This document shows, one piece after another, positions 35,795 through 44,902 of a DNA stretch of 64,000 bases. The position numbers and the translations under genes are program-made. Positions within the stretch are counted from its first letter, which is position 1, and each line of letters starts with the position of its first letter. A model generated the notes under the pieces. It saw only the letters and a list, made by a program, of their open reading frames with translations. It did no database searches and had not been told where the DNA came from. The stretch is from positions 879,779 through 943,778 of the forward strand of contig DYIU01000001.1 of the NCBI GenBank assembly GCA_020723485.1, written 5' to 3'. The DNA comes from Acidimicrobium ferrooxidans. GTDB lineage: Bacteria; Actinomycetota; Geothermincolia; Fen-727; Anoxymicrobiaceae.

Positions 35795-37129
35795 ATGGAG
35801 AAAGGCGAGCTCAAGGCTGCTGTCGCGGACATGATGCCTCAGGTCCGGGAGGACCTGGAGCGGCTCGTGCGGATACCGTCTGTCTCTCTGCCGGGCTTTC
35901 CGGCCGAGCCGCCGCGCGAGACGGCGAACGCCGTGGTCGAGCTTCTGAAATCAGTAGGCGTCGCTAATGCAAGGCTGAGGGAGATCAAAGGCGGGAACCC
36001 GACGGTCGTTGGAGGCCTCGAGGGGCCGGAGGGCGCGCCGACGGTCCTGCTCTATGCCCACTACGACGTGCAACCGCCCGGGCCCGACGAGGGTTGGAAA
36101 TCCCCCGCCTTCGAGCCCACCGAGCGCGGGGGCCGCATCTATGGCAGGGGCGCCGCGGACGACAAGTCCGGTGTTGTCATGCACGCGGCGGCGCTCCGGG
36201 CCTTCAAGGGAAAGCCTCCGGTAACGATAAAGGTGGTGATCGAGGGCGAAGAGGAGACCGACAGCCACCTGGACGCCTTCGTTCTCGACAACCCTGAGCC
36301 GTTCCAGGCCGACCTGATCGTGATAGGCGACACAGGCAACTGGAAAGTCCGCGAGCCGACTCTTACCACTACATTGAGGGGGCTCGCGGTCTGCGACGTG
36401 AGGGTCGCGACACTGAAGGACGCGGTGCACAGCGGCATGTACGGCGGCCCCGCGCCGGACGCGCTCATGGTGCTCATCAAGATGCTCTCTACGCTGCTCG
36501 ACGACGCGGGCGACGTTAACGTGAAGGGCCTCGATTCCTACAAGTGGGAGGGGCTCGATTACTCAGAGCATACGTACAGGGAGACCGCGGGTGTCCTGCC
36601 CGGCGTCCCGCTCATAGGGAGCGGCTCGGTCTCCGACCGGCTGTGGGCCAAGCCTTCAGTAACCGTGATCGGGCTGGACGCTCCGGCGGCTGAAGGGGCT
36701 CCCAACGCGCTGATACCCGAGGCCCGGGCGGTTGTGAGCATGCGTGTGCCCCCGGGGCAGGACGCGGAAAAGGCGCGCGCCCTGCTCGCCGAGCACCTGA
36801 GGGCCTCGGCGCCGTGGGGTGTCCAGGTGACTGTGACCGAGGGCCAGGCGGGCCCGGCGTTCATGGCCGGTACGGACGGGCGCGGGTACGAGGCCGCGCG
36901 GCGCGCTATGAAGGACGCCTACGGCAAAGACAGCGTGATGATGGGACAGGGCGGCTCGATACCCCTGGTGAGCAACCTGGCGCAGGCGGCTCCAAAGGCG
37001 GAGATAATCATGTGGGGCGCGGAGGACCCGGCAGCCGCGATACACTCGGACAACGAGAGCGTCGACATCGGCGAGCTCCAGCACTGTATCCTCGCGGAGG
37101 CCCTGCTGCTCAAATATTTCTCCGAGTAA
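35795..37129 (+). CDS. M20 family metallopeptidase (dipeptidase)
   Basis: 444 residues. Zinc-site pattern of the M20 family: H in YAHYDVQPP, Asp in RGAADDKSG, Glu pair in EGEEETDS, Asp in IVIGDTGN, and the late His in AAAIHSDNES. The dimerisation domain with HSGMYGG is present. Carboxypeptidase/dipeptidase acting on peptides in the cytoplasm. The next gene, 28 bases on, is an amino acid permease, so the pair probably takes up and breaks down peptide-derived amino acids. Confidence 0.92.
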   Translation: MEKGELKAAVADMMPQVREDLERLVRIPSVSLPGFPAEPPRETANAVVELLKSVGVANARLREIKGGNPTVVGGLEGPEGAPTVLLYAHYDVQPPGPDEGWKSPAFEPTERGGRIYGRGAADDKSGVVMHAAALRAFKGKPPVTIKVVIEGEEETDSHLDAFVLDNPEPFQADLIVIGDTGNWKVREPTLTTTLRGLAVCDVRVATLKDAVHSGMYGGPAPDALMVLIKMLSTLLDDAGDVNVKGLDSYKWEGLDYSEHTYRETAGVLPGVPLIGSGSVSDRLWAKPSVTVIGLDAPAAEGAPNALIPEARAVVSMRVPPGQDAEKARALLAEHLRASAPWGVQVTVTEGQAGPAFMAGTDGRGYEAARRAMKDAYGKDSVMMGQGGSIPLVSNLAQAAPKAEIIMWGAEDPAAAIHSDNESVDIGELQHCILAEALLLKYFSE

Positions 37130-37157
37130 CAGCACAAACGCTCAAGGGAGGTTGGAG

Positions 37158-39083
37158 ATGGCAAAGAAGAAGGAGGCCAAGGCGGGGCACCACTACCTGA
37201 CGTGGACCACCGTATGCTTCATGACGGTCGCCTGTGTCGCGAGCATCAGGAATACGCCGAGCATGGCCATATACGGCAAAGCGGCGATATTCCTGTACAT
37301 CGTTCCGGCTATCCTTTTCCTGATACCCACCGCGCTGGTCGCAGCCGAGCTCGCCAGCGGCTGGGAGGGCGGCATCTACAAGTGGGTCGACGAGGGGATG
37401 GGACCGAAGTCGGGGTTCCTGGCAATCTGGTCCCAGTACGCGATGACGCTCACCTACTACCCCTCCCTGCTCGCATCCGTGGCCGCGACCCTCGCGTTCA
37501 TCTTCATGCCCAGCCTGGCCTCGAGCGGCCTGTTCACGGCGATAGTGATTCTCGTCGTGTACTGGCTCGCGACCATGGTGTCGTTCCGCGGACTAAAGGC
37601 CAGTGCCCTCATCTCGAGCGGCGGGATGGTGATAGGAACCCTCATCCCCGGCGTGACCCTCGTGGTGCTGGGCATCATCTACATCGCGTCAGGAGCGCCG
37701 AGCCAGTCGGCTGCGACAAGCTGGCTTCCGCCGTTCACGGGCCTCGCGAGTATTGTCCTCATAGTCAACAACTTCCTCTCCTACGCCGGCATGGAGGTCA
37801 ACGCCGTACACGTGAACCAGATGGAGCGCCCGTCCAAGGATTTCCCGAAGGCTATCTTCGTGGCCTCGGGGATGGCGGTCGCCATCTTCGTGCTCCCGGC
37901 GCTGGCCATATCGTTCGTCATTCCCGCCGAGCAGATCAGCCTGACGGCCGGCGTCATGCAGGCTTTCCAGCAGTTTTTCAACTACTTCCACATCGGGTGG
38001 CTGACCCCGATCTTCGGAGTGATGCTCGTAGCAGCGATGGTCGGTGGGATGATGGGGTGGCTTGCCGGCCCGAGCAAGGGCCTGCTCATGGTGGGCCGGG
38101 AGCAGGGGTACCTTCCACGGAGCCTGCAGAAGACCAACAAGAACGGCATCCAGTCCGCCATCCTTCTTGCCCAGGGCGCGCTCATATCGGTGATAGCGCT
38201 CCTGTACGCCTTCATACCGAGCGTGAACAGCGCCTACTGGATACTCTCCGCCATGACCACCCAGATATACATGATAATGTACATCCTCATGTTCATCGCC
38301 GTGATGAGACTCAGGAAGAGCCAGCCGGACCGGCCGAGGGGTTTCAAGGTACCCGCCTTGATGGTCGTGGCGAGTGTTGGGCTCGTCACCTCGATAGTGG
38401 TGTTCCTCATCGGGCTCGTGCCGCCGTCCCAGTTCGGTGACACCAACCCGGCGATCTACATACTGCTGATGCTGGGAGGGACCCTGCTCATAGGCATCGG
38501 GGTACCCGCGCTCTTCCTGGTCCTGCGCAAGCCCTCGTGGGTCGCCCCACCCGAGGAAGTCGCGGCCGTGGAGGAAGAGGTGGCTGTCGCGCCTGAGGCG
38601 GCCCCGGCTCCCGCCGCGGCGGAAGCGAAGCCCCCCAGGAAGCCTCGCTTGAGGCCCGCGCGGGGCACGGTCCTGGGATGGGTGGCGGCCGTGGTGATCA
38701 TTGCGCTCATCGCCGGCATCGGGGCGATCGTCTGGGAGGCCCCCAAGAAGAACGCCGAGGCCAAGAGTAAGGCGCAGCAGCTCTATGACGACGCTGTCGC
38801 CGCCGGCATCAACCTCCCCGATGAGGAGAGGGCGGTCAACGCTTTCGAGAGCCTGTTCGGAACCGACGGCGGGGCGGCTGTGGAGACGGCCACAAGCAAC
38901 CTCTCGCAGGCTGAGACGCTGTACAACACCAGCCGCGCAAGCGGGGAGGTCAGCCAGAGGGTCGGCCCGGTCGACGCCAAGCTCCTCGAGTTCCAGTACC
39001 TGGTCCTCGGTGTATATGCGCCGGAGAAGCAGGCGGAGTTCGAGGAGTTCATCGACGGCATCAAGGACCAGGAGACTCTCTAG
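37158..39083 (+). CDS. APC-family amino acid permease with extra C-terminal domain
   Basis: 641 residues from the ATG at 37158 (GGGAGG upstream; a TTG two codons earlier is the alternative). Residues 1-460 are a twelve-helix APC transporter (glutamate:GABA antiporter-like). A Glu/Ala/Pro-rich linker (~468-515: VEEEVAVAPEAAPAPAA) leads to another membrane helix (VLGWVAAVVIIALIAGIGAIV) and a ~100-residue soluble, helical, acidic end (KSKAQQLYDDAVAAG to IDGIKDQETL). Such an extension is not part of the family core and may be a sensor or partner-binding domain. A palindromic element follows 4 bases after the stop. Confidence 0.88.
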   Translation: MAKKKEAKAGHHYLTWTTVCFMTVACVASIRNTPSMAIYGKAAIFLYIVPAILFLIPTALVAAELASGWEGGIYKWVDEGMGPKSGFLAIWSQYAMTLTYYPSLLASVAATLAFIFMPSLASSGLFTAIVILVVYWLATMVSFRGLKASALISSGGMVIGTLIPGVTLVVLGIIYIASGAPSQSAATSWLPPFTGLASIVLIVNNFLSYAGMEVNAVHVNQMERPSKDFPKAIFVASGMAVAIFVLPALAISFVIPAEQISLTAGVMQAFQQFFNYFHIGWLTPIFGVMLVAAMVGGMMGWLAGPSKGLLMVGREQGYLPRSLQKTNKNGIQSAILLAQGALISVIALLYAFIPSVNSAYWILSAMTTQIYMIMYILMFIAVMRLRKSQPDRPRGFKVPALMVVASVGLVTSIVVFLIGLVPPSQFGDTNPAIYILLMLGGTLLIGIGVPALFLVLRKPSWVAPPEEVAAVEEEVAVAPEAAPAPAAAEAKPPRKPRLRPARGTVLGWVAAVVIIALIAGIGAIVWEAPKKNAEAKSKAQQLYDDAVAAGINLPDEERAVNAFESLFGTDGGAAVETATSNLSQAETLYNTSRASGEVSQRVGPVDAKLLEFQYLVLGVYAPEKQAEFEEFIDGIKDQETL

Positions 39084-39087
39084 CGCA

Positions 39088-39170
39088 CATCGGGGTCAGG
39101 TCGTTTTGTTGCATTTGTGCCAGGTAGTGGATAAACGCTCGAAATGCAACAAAACGACCTGACCCCGATG
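39088..39170. repeat. GGGGTCAG-family palindrome, 29-bp perfect arms (copy 8)
   Basis: Bases 39088-39116 are the exact complement of 39142-39170, 25-base loop. Arms hold GGGGTCAGGTCGT and TTTTGTTGCATTT, close to copy 4. It fills almost all of the gap between two convergent stop codons (39083 and 39176). Confidence 0.95.
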
Positions 39171-39175
39171 TTGCA

Positions 39176-40261
39176 TCAGGTCTGGTCGAGGGCGGGGGAG
39201 ACCTCTATCTCGAGGCGCCCGCCTTCCTGGAGCTCCCAGTCGACGGAGCTCCCCTCGCCGAACACGAGCTCGTAGAGGCCCTGGACCGCGCCGACCACCC
39301 AGAGGTGCATGACCGCGTTGGCGATGGTCACCCGGACACCCTTCTTTCCCATGTGGAGGTCGGTCAGCTCCCCGAGGCCCCTGAGCGCGAACTGCCGGAG
39401 CATCTCGTCGGTCCCGGTTATCTCTGATGCGCGGAACGGCCCGGTCCTTACGAAGCGGCGCTGCGCTTCGACTACCATCCGCGGTATCTCGCTTCCGAGC
39501 TCGGCCTCGAGTTCCTCGAAGACCGGGTCTATCATCTGGGGCCCTATCATAGCCATGCGCCTGCCTGTCTCGCGGCCCCGGATCACGCCTCTTTCGAGGT
39601 CCCACTCGTATTCCTTCAATCCGGCCGGCGCGCCGCACGTCCCGCAGCGCTCCAGCTCGACCCCCCCGGCGGAGGGTTCGTAGGGCGCCGTTGTGAGCCT
39701 GGTCTTGAGCTCGGCGGCGTGCTCGGCGGGAAATATCCTGATGTCGTACGTGTCAGGCGCGACCTGCGTGTATTCGGACATGTTCTCCCGCGCGGTGAGG
39801 GCCTCTGTGGTGCCGGCGACGGAGGCTACGGCGAGTGGGAGCGAGAACGGCTCGGTGTAACGGATGACCGCGAAGTCGCCTTCGTCGTTCTGGTACCTTA
39901 TGTCCTCGAGCGACAGGCTGCCGTATCCCATGTGCTCCGCTATGGCGAAGACCGCCTCGATGACGGGCCTGATGTCCATATCGCCCGCCTGAACGGCCTT
40001 GAGGGCTTCGGCGGGGACCATCTGGCGCATGTAGATGTTGACGGCCCTGCGCGAGCCGACAATGACCAGGTGTTCGATGTCGAGGCCTATGAGCTCGGCG
40101 AGCCCCTTCCATATCGGGTCCCAGGTCTCGCTCTCGATGAATGCCATCCGGCTCTCGTGACGCCTGGCCTGGACGAGCGAACCGTCACTAAGCCACTCGT
40201 GCTCGCCGCTCATGTATTCGGGAACGCCGCATTCCTCGCATCGTGGTGTTTCCGTTGCCAA
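39176..40261 (-). CDS. Internally duplicated protein with two CxxC units, unknown function
   Basis: 361 residues, TTG start with GGGGAGG upstream. Two similar halves of about 180 residues: the first begins RCEECGVP, the second ERCGTCGAP. Each then has a basic G/R stretch (RHESRMAFI and GRRMAMIGP), a helix pair with LGL/LGS, then a V-x-R-R-x-V block and an end of mixed beta strands. The CxxC pairs may bind zinc. No known family, no signal or membrane segment. Convergent with the permease gene. Confidence 0.7.
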   Translation of the reverse strand: MATETPRCEECGVPEYMSGEHEWLSDGSLVQARRHESRMAFIESETWDPIWKGLAELIGLDIEHLVIVGSRRAVNIYMRQMVPAEALKAVQAGDMDIRPVIEAVFAIAEHMGYGSLSLEDIRYQNDEGDFAVIRYTEPFSLPLAVASVAGTTEALTARENMSEYTQVAPDTYDIRIFPAEHAAELKTRLTTAPYEPSAGGVELERCGTCGAPAGLKEYEWDLERGVIRGRETGRRMAMIGPQMIDPVFEELEAELGSEIPRMVVEAQRRFVRTGPFRASEITGTDEMLRQFALRGLGELTDLHMGKKGVRVTIANAVMHLWVVGAVQGLYELVFGEGSSVDWELQEGGRLEIEVSPALDQT

Positions 40262-40351
40262 CGGACCGCCTCCCCATGCAACCAGACCGGGCCCTACCCT
40301 TACCTGACACCGGTGTCATTATATCCCAGGGAATACTTCCTTTGGAAACAC

Positions 40352-41509
40352 TCAGGAACCTGCCCCTCGCCGTTCGCGCTTGCGCCGGAGGAGCCCCCCG
40401 ACCGCCGCCGCGGCCGCGCCCAGGTACAGAAGCGGCGCCGACATGGCCAGGCGCGCCTTCAGGGTGCCGCCCGAGGCGCGCTCGGCAGGAGGCGGCATTT
40501 TACCCATCGGGGCGTGCGGCTCGGACTGGTACCAGTACGCGGCCGAGTCGTACCGCGCGGGCAGGCAGTTGTTGAGCCCGTGGTCGATGGTGACCTTCAG
40601 CCGCTCCTCGAACGCGACCGGCATCTCGGCGTGGAACCTGTAGCAGTGTACCCTGCGCGTCAGGTAATCGCGCTTCGTGACCCCGTGTGTGGGCCAGGTG
40701 GAGGGCACCTTCGTGAAGTACCAGGCACCGTTGAAGTAGTCCTCGCCGCCGGTCCCGTGCACGTTAGGCTCAGGCTCGGCGGCCCCGTCTATCCAGATGC
40801 GCTCCCAGCCCTCGAGCATCCCCATGCCGAATCCCTCGGGCATCTGCCACCGCAGAGGGTTGAGCGGCCACGGCCACCCGGCCCCCTCCATGTCCATGTG
40901 GCAGCCCATGAAGAACCCGCGCCCGCGGGCCTCGAGCACAGTAAACGGAGGGTCGCCCCTGCCGGTGTGCTCCCGGCGCCACAGGCAGTGGAAGTAAGGC
41001 GTGTCCGCGGGAAGGTCGCTGGTGAGCTTCAACCAGGTTACCTGGTAGAAGAAGAGCCTGACCTTGCCGCCCCCCTGGTTTTCGAAGACGACCCGCGCAC
41101 GCTCTCGGAAAGGCATCGGAAAGAAGCAGAGGTACCCGCCCGAGGTTATGCCGACGTATGCCGAGGAATACTCTTTGGGGCGCGCGAAGGTCGCGCCGAA
41201 CAGGTCGCCGAGCGGCACCAGGACGGAGGGCTCGTCCTCGGAGTCCCAGTACATCTTGACCACCACGTCGCGCAGTGCGCCGCGGTTCAAGAACGCCGGC
41301 TGGGTCATCCAGATGCGGGTTATCACGCCGGGCCCTTCGAGGGCGGCGGCTTCATGCGCCTCACCCGGCGCCAGCTCGACGCACTTCTCGTTGAACTCGT
41401 TCGCCGCTCCGGGACCGGTCGCGGGGCGCCTGCCGAAGCTCGAGACCTGGTAGGTGACGCCGTCGTGGGGTCCGATTCCGAGGATATCGCTGCTGAGGTT
41501 GAAGAACAC
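40352..41509 (-). CDS. GH172 (DUF2961) family protein with C-terminal anchor
   Basis: 385 residues, GTG start with GGGAGG upstream. Family blocks: GPGVITRIWMTQP, DSEDEPSVLVPLGDLFG, HGTGGEDYFNGAWYFTK, which includes the conserved catalytic Glu of DUF2961. GH172 includes D-arabinofuranosidases and difructose-dianhydride enzymes. The tail (LAMSAPLLYLGAAAAAVGGL then RRKRERR) looks like a membrane anchor, but there is no signal peptide, so orientation is unclear. The divergent ribulokinase is 86 bases away and an isomerase follows it, so this is probably a sugar-use locus. Confidence 0.82.
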   Translation of the reverse strand: MFFNLSSDILGIGPHDGVTYQVSSFGRRPATGPGAANEFNEKCVELAPGEAHEAAALEGPGVITRIWMTQPAFLNRGALRDVVVKMYWDSEDEPSVLVPLGDLFGATFARPKEYSSAYVGITSGGYLCFFPMPFRERARVVFENQGGGKVRLFFYQVTWLKLTSDLPADTPYFHCLWRREHTGRGDPPFTVLEARGRGFFMGCHMDMEGAGWPWPLNPLRWQMPEGFGMGMLEGWERIWIDGAAEPEPNVHGTGGEDYFNGAWYFTKVPSTWPTHGVTKRDYLTRRVHCYRFHAEMPVAFEERLKVTIDHGLNNCLPARYDSAAYWYQSEPHAPMGKMPPPAERASGGTLKARLAMSAPLLYLGAAAAAVGGLLRRKRERRGAGS

Positions 41510-41595
41510 GAGCCACCTCCCGGGTTCTGTGAGCCATTACATTACAGCCCGTTCTATAATAGGGCAAGCCCGCGACAAACGGGGGTGGCGTTTCC

Positions 41596-43245
41596 TTGGA
41601 CGAGCACGTGATAGGCGTAGATTTCGGCACCGACTCGGTGCGCGCGGTGGTGGTCAATGCTCGCACCGGGGAGGAGGCCGGGCAGGCCGAGAGCGCCTTC
41701 CGGAGGTGGGGTGAGGGCCTTTACTGCGACCCCGGCTCGGACATGTACCGACAGCACCCGCGTGACCATATCGAGGCGCTCTCCGATTCGCTGCAGGATG
41801 CACTCGAAGGGTGCCGGGAGGTCGCCGCGTCCGTAAGGGGCATCTCTGCAGACACCACGGGCTCCACCCCGGGTCCGGTCGACCGGGGCGGCACGGCGCT
41901 CGCCCTGCTGCCGGAGTTTGATGCCGAACCCGACGCGATGTTCGTACTGTGGAAGGACCACACCGCCGTCGAGGAAGCCGCTGAGATCAACCGCGCTGCC
42001 CGTTCCCGGGGCGGTGAGGACTTCACCAGGTACTCGGGCGGGGCCTACTCGGCGGAGTGGTTCTGGTCGAAGATTCTCCACGTCCTGCGCGGGAGCGCCA
42101 GCGTGCGCGGCTCGGCATTCTCCTGGGTCGAGCACTGCGACTGGGTCACCGCCCTTCTCACCGGCGTCACGGACCCGCTCTCGATGAAGCGCAGCCGCTG
42201 CGCCGCCGGGCACAAGGCGATGTGGAACGCCGGGTGGGGAGGACTGCCCTCCGAGGAATTCCTTGAGGGGGTCGACCCGGTGCTCGCCGGCCTCCGCGGG
42301 CGGCTCTATTCGGACACCGTGACGGCTGACCGGGCGGCCGGGACGCTCTCAGCGGAGTGGGCAGGGAGACTCGGCCTGCCGGAAGGGGTCGCGGTCGCGT
42401 CCGGAGCGATAGACGCTCACATCGGGGCGGTGGGGGCCGGGATAAAACCGTACGTCCTGATGAAGGTCATCGGCACCTCGACGTGCGACATGCTGGTCGC
42501 GCCGGCATCAGATCTGGCCGGGAAGGCCATAGGGGGCATATGCGGCCAGGTCGACGGCTCGATAATCCCGGGCATGGTCGGCCTGGAGGCCGGTCAGTCC
42601 GCGTTCGGTGACGTCTTCGCATGGTTCCGCGACCTGCTGGCCTGGCCGCTCGAGCGTGCGGGGGAGCGGTCCGATGCGATTCTCAACGCGCTGCTCGCGG
42701 AGGCGGCGGAGCTTCCCCCCGGCCCCGCCGGCCCGCTCGCACTCGACTGGCTCAACGGCAGGCGGACCCCGGACGCGGACCAGACACTGAGAGGCGCCGT
42801 TACCGGCATCGGTCTCGGGACGACTGCTCCCGAGCTCTTCAAGGCGCTCGTCGAGGCAACGGCCTACGGCGCGCGGAGCATCAACGAGAGGTTCGTCTCC
42901 GAGGGTGTGCGCATCGAAGAGGTGATAGCCCTCGGTGGCATCCCGCGGAAGGCGCCGTTCGTGATGCAGACGCTCGCGGACGTCCTGGGGGTGCCGGTCA
43001 AGGTCTCCGCGTCCGAGCAGACCTGCGCCCTCGGCGCAGCGATGTTCGCCGCCGTCGCGAGCGGGGTATACAAGGACGTCGAGTCGGCGCAGGAGGCGAT
43101 GGGGGCCGGGTTCGACCTGGAGTACGAGCCGCGCCCCGAGCTCTCCGGGCCGTACGAGGAAGCATACCGGGATTACCTCAGGCTCGGCGCATTCGCCGAA
43201 ACGCAACATAGGGGTCAGGTCACTTTGTTGCGTTTTCCGGATTAA
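41596..43245 (+). CDS. araB: FGGY-family ribulokinase (AraB-like)
   Basis: 549 residues, TTG start. N-terminal GVDFGTDSVRAVVVNARTGEE and the YCDPGSDMYRQHPRDH block match ribulokinase, and later parts have VIGTSTCDML, EAGQSAFGD, ALGGIPRKAPFVMQ. It phosphorylates ribulose (L- or D-). The last 15 residues (from ~43200) are encoded by a GGGGTCAG repeat element: translation runs through the repeat to a stop at 43245, so the natural C-terminus has been replaced or extended. Divergent from GH172, followed 31 bases on by an isomerase. Confidence 0.87.
   Translation: MDEHVIGVDFGTDSVRAVVVNARTGEEAGQAESAFRRWGEGLYCDPGSDMYRQHPRDHIEALSDSLQDALEGCREVAASVRGISADTTGSTPGPVDRGGTALALLPEFDAEPDAMFVLWKDHTAVEEAAEINRAARSRGGEDFTRYSGGAYSAEWFWSKILHVLRGSASVRGSAFSWVEHCDWVTALLTGVTDPLSMKRSRCAAGHKAMWNAGWGGLPSEEFLEGVDPVLAGLRGRLYSDTVTADRAAGTLSAEWAGRLGLPEGVAVASGAIDAHIGAVGAGIKPYVLMKVIGTSTCDMLVAPASDLAGKAIGGICGQVDGSIIPGMVGLEAGQSAFGDVFAWFRDLLAWPLERAGERSDAILNALLAEAAELPPGPAGPLALDWLNGRRTPDADQTLRGAVTGIGLGTTAPELFKALVEATAYGARSINERFVSEGVRIEEVIALGGIPRKAPFVMQTLADVLGVPVKVSASEQTCALGAAMFAAVASGVYKDVESAQEAMGAGFDLEYEPRPELSGPYEEAYRDYLRLGAFAETQHRGQVTLLRFPD
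43203..43236 (+). repeat. GGGGTCAG-family element, single unit in a coding end (copy 9)
   Basis: GCAACA (43203-43208) pairs with TGTTGC (43226-43231) around GGGGTCAGGTCAC. It is inside the 3' end of the ribulokinase frame, giving the residues TQHRGQVTLLRF. Confidence 0.85.
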
Positions 43246-43276
43246 CCCGAAGAAACGCAGGAGAGGAGCACAGGCG

Positions 43277-44839
43277 ATGGCCGATACGTTCAAGGTGGGG
43301 GTATTCTCCCCGAACGACCCGAGGCCATGGGTCCGTTCGGAGAACCTCGACATGATGCTCGATTACGAGCGGCACCTGGTCGAGGCGCTCCGTGACCGCG
43401 GCCTGGAGGTGGTGCGCGGGGGCGAGGGCCTTCCCCGCGAGGACCAGGTCGCCTGGAGCACGAAGCTGGTGCAGGACCACGTGGCAAAGCTCGCGGACGC
43501 GGGCTGCGCGGCGCTCATAGTCAACCAGGGCTCCTGGACGTTCCCCTACGACTCCATCGACGCGGTCAAGCTCTTCGCGCGCCTGACCGGTGAGACGCCC
43601 AGGGTTGTGATGTGGTGCTACAAGGACACCACCGTTCCCGGGCTTGTGGCGGGCATGGCCGCCGGTGGGGGCTTGAAGCGAATAGGCATCCCGTTCGCGA
43701 CCTGCTACGGGATGATCGACAGGGACCCGGCCTCCGCCGACCGGCTGGTGGAGGTACTGGATTTCTACCGCGAGCGCTGGGAGGCGTCCGGCGCGGCGCG
43801 GCGCGTAATCGAAGCCCTGCCCTTCCAGAAGTATCTCGCGCTCGGCGGCATGAGCCTCAAGATGGCGACCACCACCGCGGACGTCGACCAGTGGCAGAAG
43901 CTGTTCGGGGTATCCTACGAGGCGCTCGACCAGTCGGCCCTGCCCGACCGCGCCGCCGCCATGGTCACCTGGAGCGGCAGGCCCGGAGACAGCGACTACG
44001 GGATAAAGGACGAGCGCGTCACGCGGGCGCTCGAGTTCCTGGTGAGAGGGGGCCACGGCTCATTCGATTTCGATGCTGAGAAGACAACAAGCCTCGCCCG
44101 GTTCGTGCTGCAGCTCGCGTTCTATTTCGCCGCGGTGGACCTGGTCGAGGAGTACGGCGTGACGTTCATGGGCATCAAGTGCCAGGATGAGCTCTCGGCG
44201 TCTTTCTGCACCGCCTGCCCGGCGGCGGCGTTCCTCAACAACGACGTGGGCCCGGACGGTGAGCCCAAGCCGGTTGTGCCCGTCGCCTGCGAGAACGACA
44301 TGGACTCCGCGCTCTCGCAGCTGCTGCTGTTCCTTCTGTCCGGCGAACCCTCCGGCTTCGGCGATTTTCGCGACGTTGCCGACGGCGTGCTTGCCATAGT
44401 CAACTGCGGCCAGCACCCGCATTACTTCTTCGGAGCTCCCGGGGAGGACCCGGTGGCCAAGCTCGACCGCGCGGAGTACCCGGGCCAGGAGATGTTCTAC
44501 GCGGCCGGCGGCTGCTCGGTGCGCGGCAGGACCCCGGGAGGACAGACAGTGACGGTGGCCCGGCTGGGACGCCGCAACCTGCGGTACGAGATGGTCGCGA
44601 CGGTGATGGAGACCGTGGACGTGCACCCGTCCGAGCACGAGCTTTACTCGCCATCATGGCCCATCCTGAAGGGGAGGGTCCCGGTTTCGGACGACGTCCT
44701 CATAGACGCCTGGCCCTGCAATCACCTGGCATTCGCCTTCGGCGACTGGACCGCCGCGCTCGCCGAGCTCGCCCAGCGCCTCGACATCGGCTACCGCATC
44801 TTCGACTGCCGCGGCCGCGAATACTCAAAGCCTTCATGA
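43277..44839 (+). CDS. L-fucose/L-arabinose isomerase family protein
   Basis: 520 residues. Recognisable elements of the fucose isomerase fold: the N-terminal VGVFSPNDPRPW and NQGSWTFPYDS, the metal-region blocks FMGIKCQDELS and VACENDMDSAL, and NCGQHPHYFFGAP. It would interconvert an aldose and a ketose, for example D-arabinose and D-ribulose, or L-arabinose and L-ribulose. It sits just after a ribulokinase, so the product is probably phosphorylated next. AGGAG precedes the ATG. No epimerase or aldolase is adjacent. Confidence 0.83.
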   Translation: MADTFKVGVFSPNDPRPWVRSENLDMMLDYERHLVEALRDRGLEVVRGGEGLPREDQVAWSTKLVQDHVAKLADAGCAALIVNQGSWTFPYDSIDAVKLFARLTGETPRVVMWCYKDTTVPGLVAGMAAGGGLKRIGIPFATCYGMIDRDPASADRLVEVLDFYRERWEASGAARRVIEALPFQKYLALGGMSLKMATTTADVDQWQKLFGVSYEALDQSALPDRAAAMVTWSGRPGDSDYGIKDERVTRALEFLVRGGHGSFDFDAEKTTSLARFVLQLAFYFAAVDLVEEYGVTFMGIKCQDELSASFCTACPAAAFLNNDVGPDGEPKPVVPVACENDMDSALSQLLLFLLSGEPSGFGDFRDVADGVLAIVNCGQHPHYFFGAPGEDPVAKLDRAEYPGQEMFYAAGGCSVRGRTPGGQTVTVARLGRRNLRYEMVATVMETVDVHPSEHELYSPSWPILKGRVPVSDDVLIDAWPCNHLAFAFGDWTAALAELAQRLDIGYRIFDCRGREYSKPS

Positions 44840-44902
44840 GCCCCGGGCGCTCGTTGTCATGACCGGCGGCCGCCGATATAATTGTCCGTACCTCGAGACC
44901 GG

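Noticed and set aside
39719-41611. 630-residue open frame on the plus strand
   Set aside because: Runs antisense through the CxxC protein and the GH172 gene and across the gap between them.
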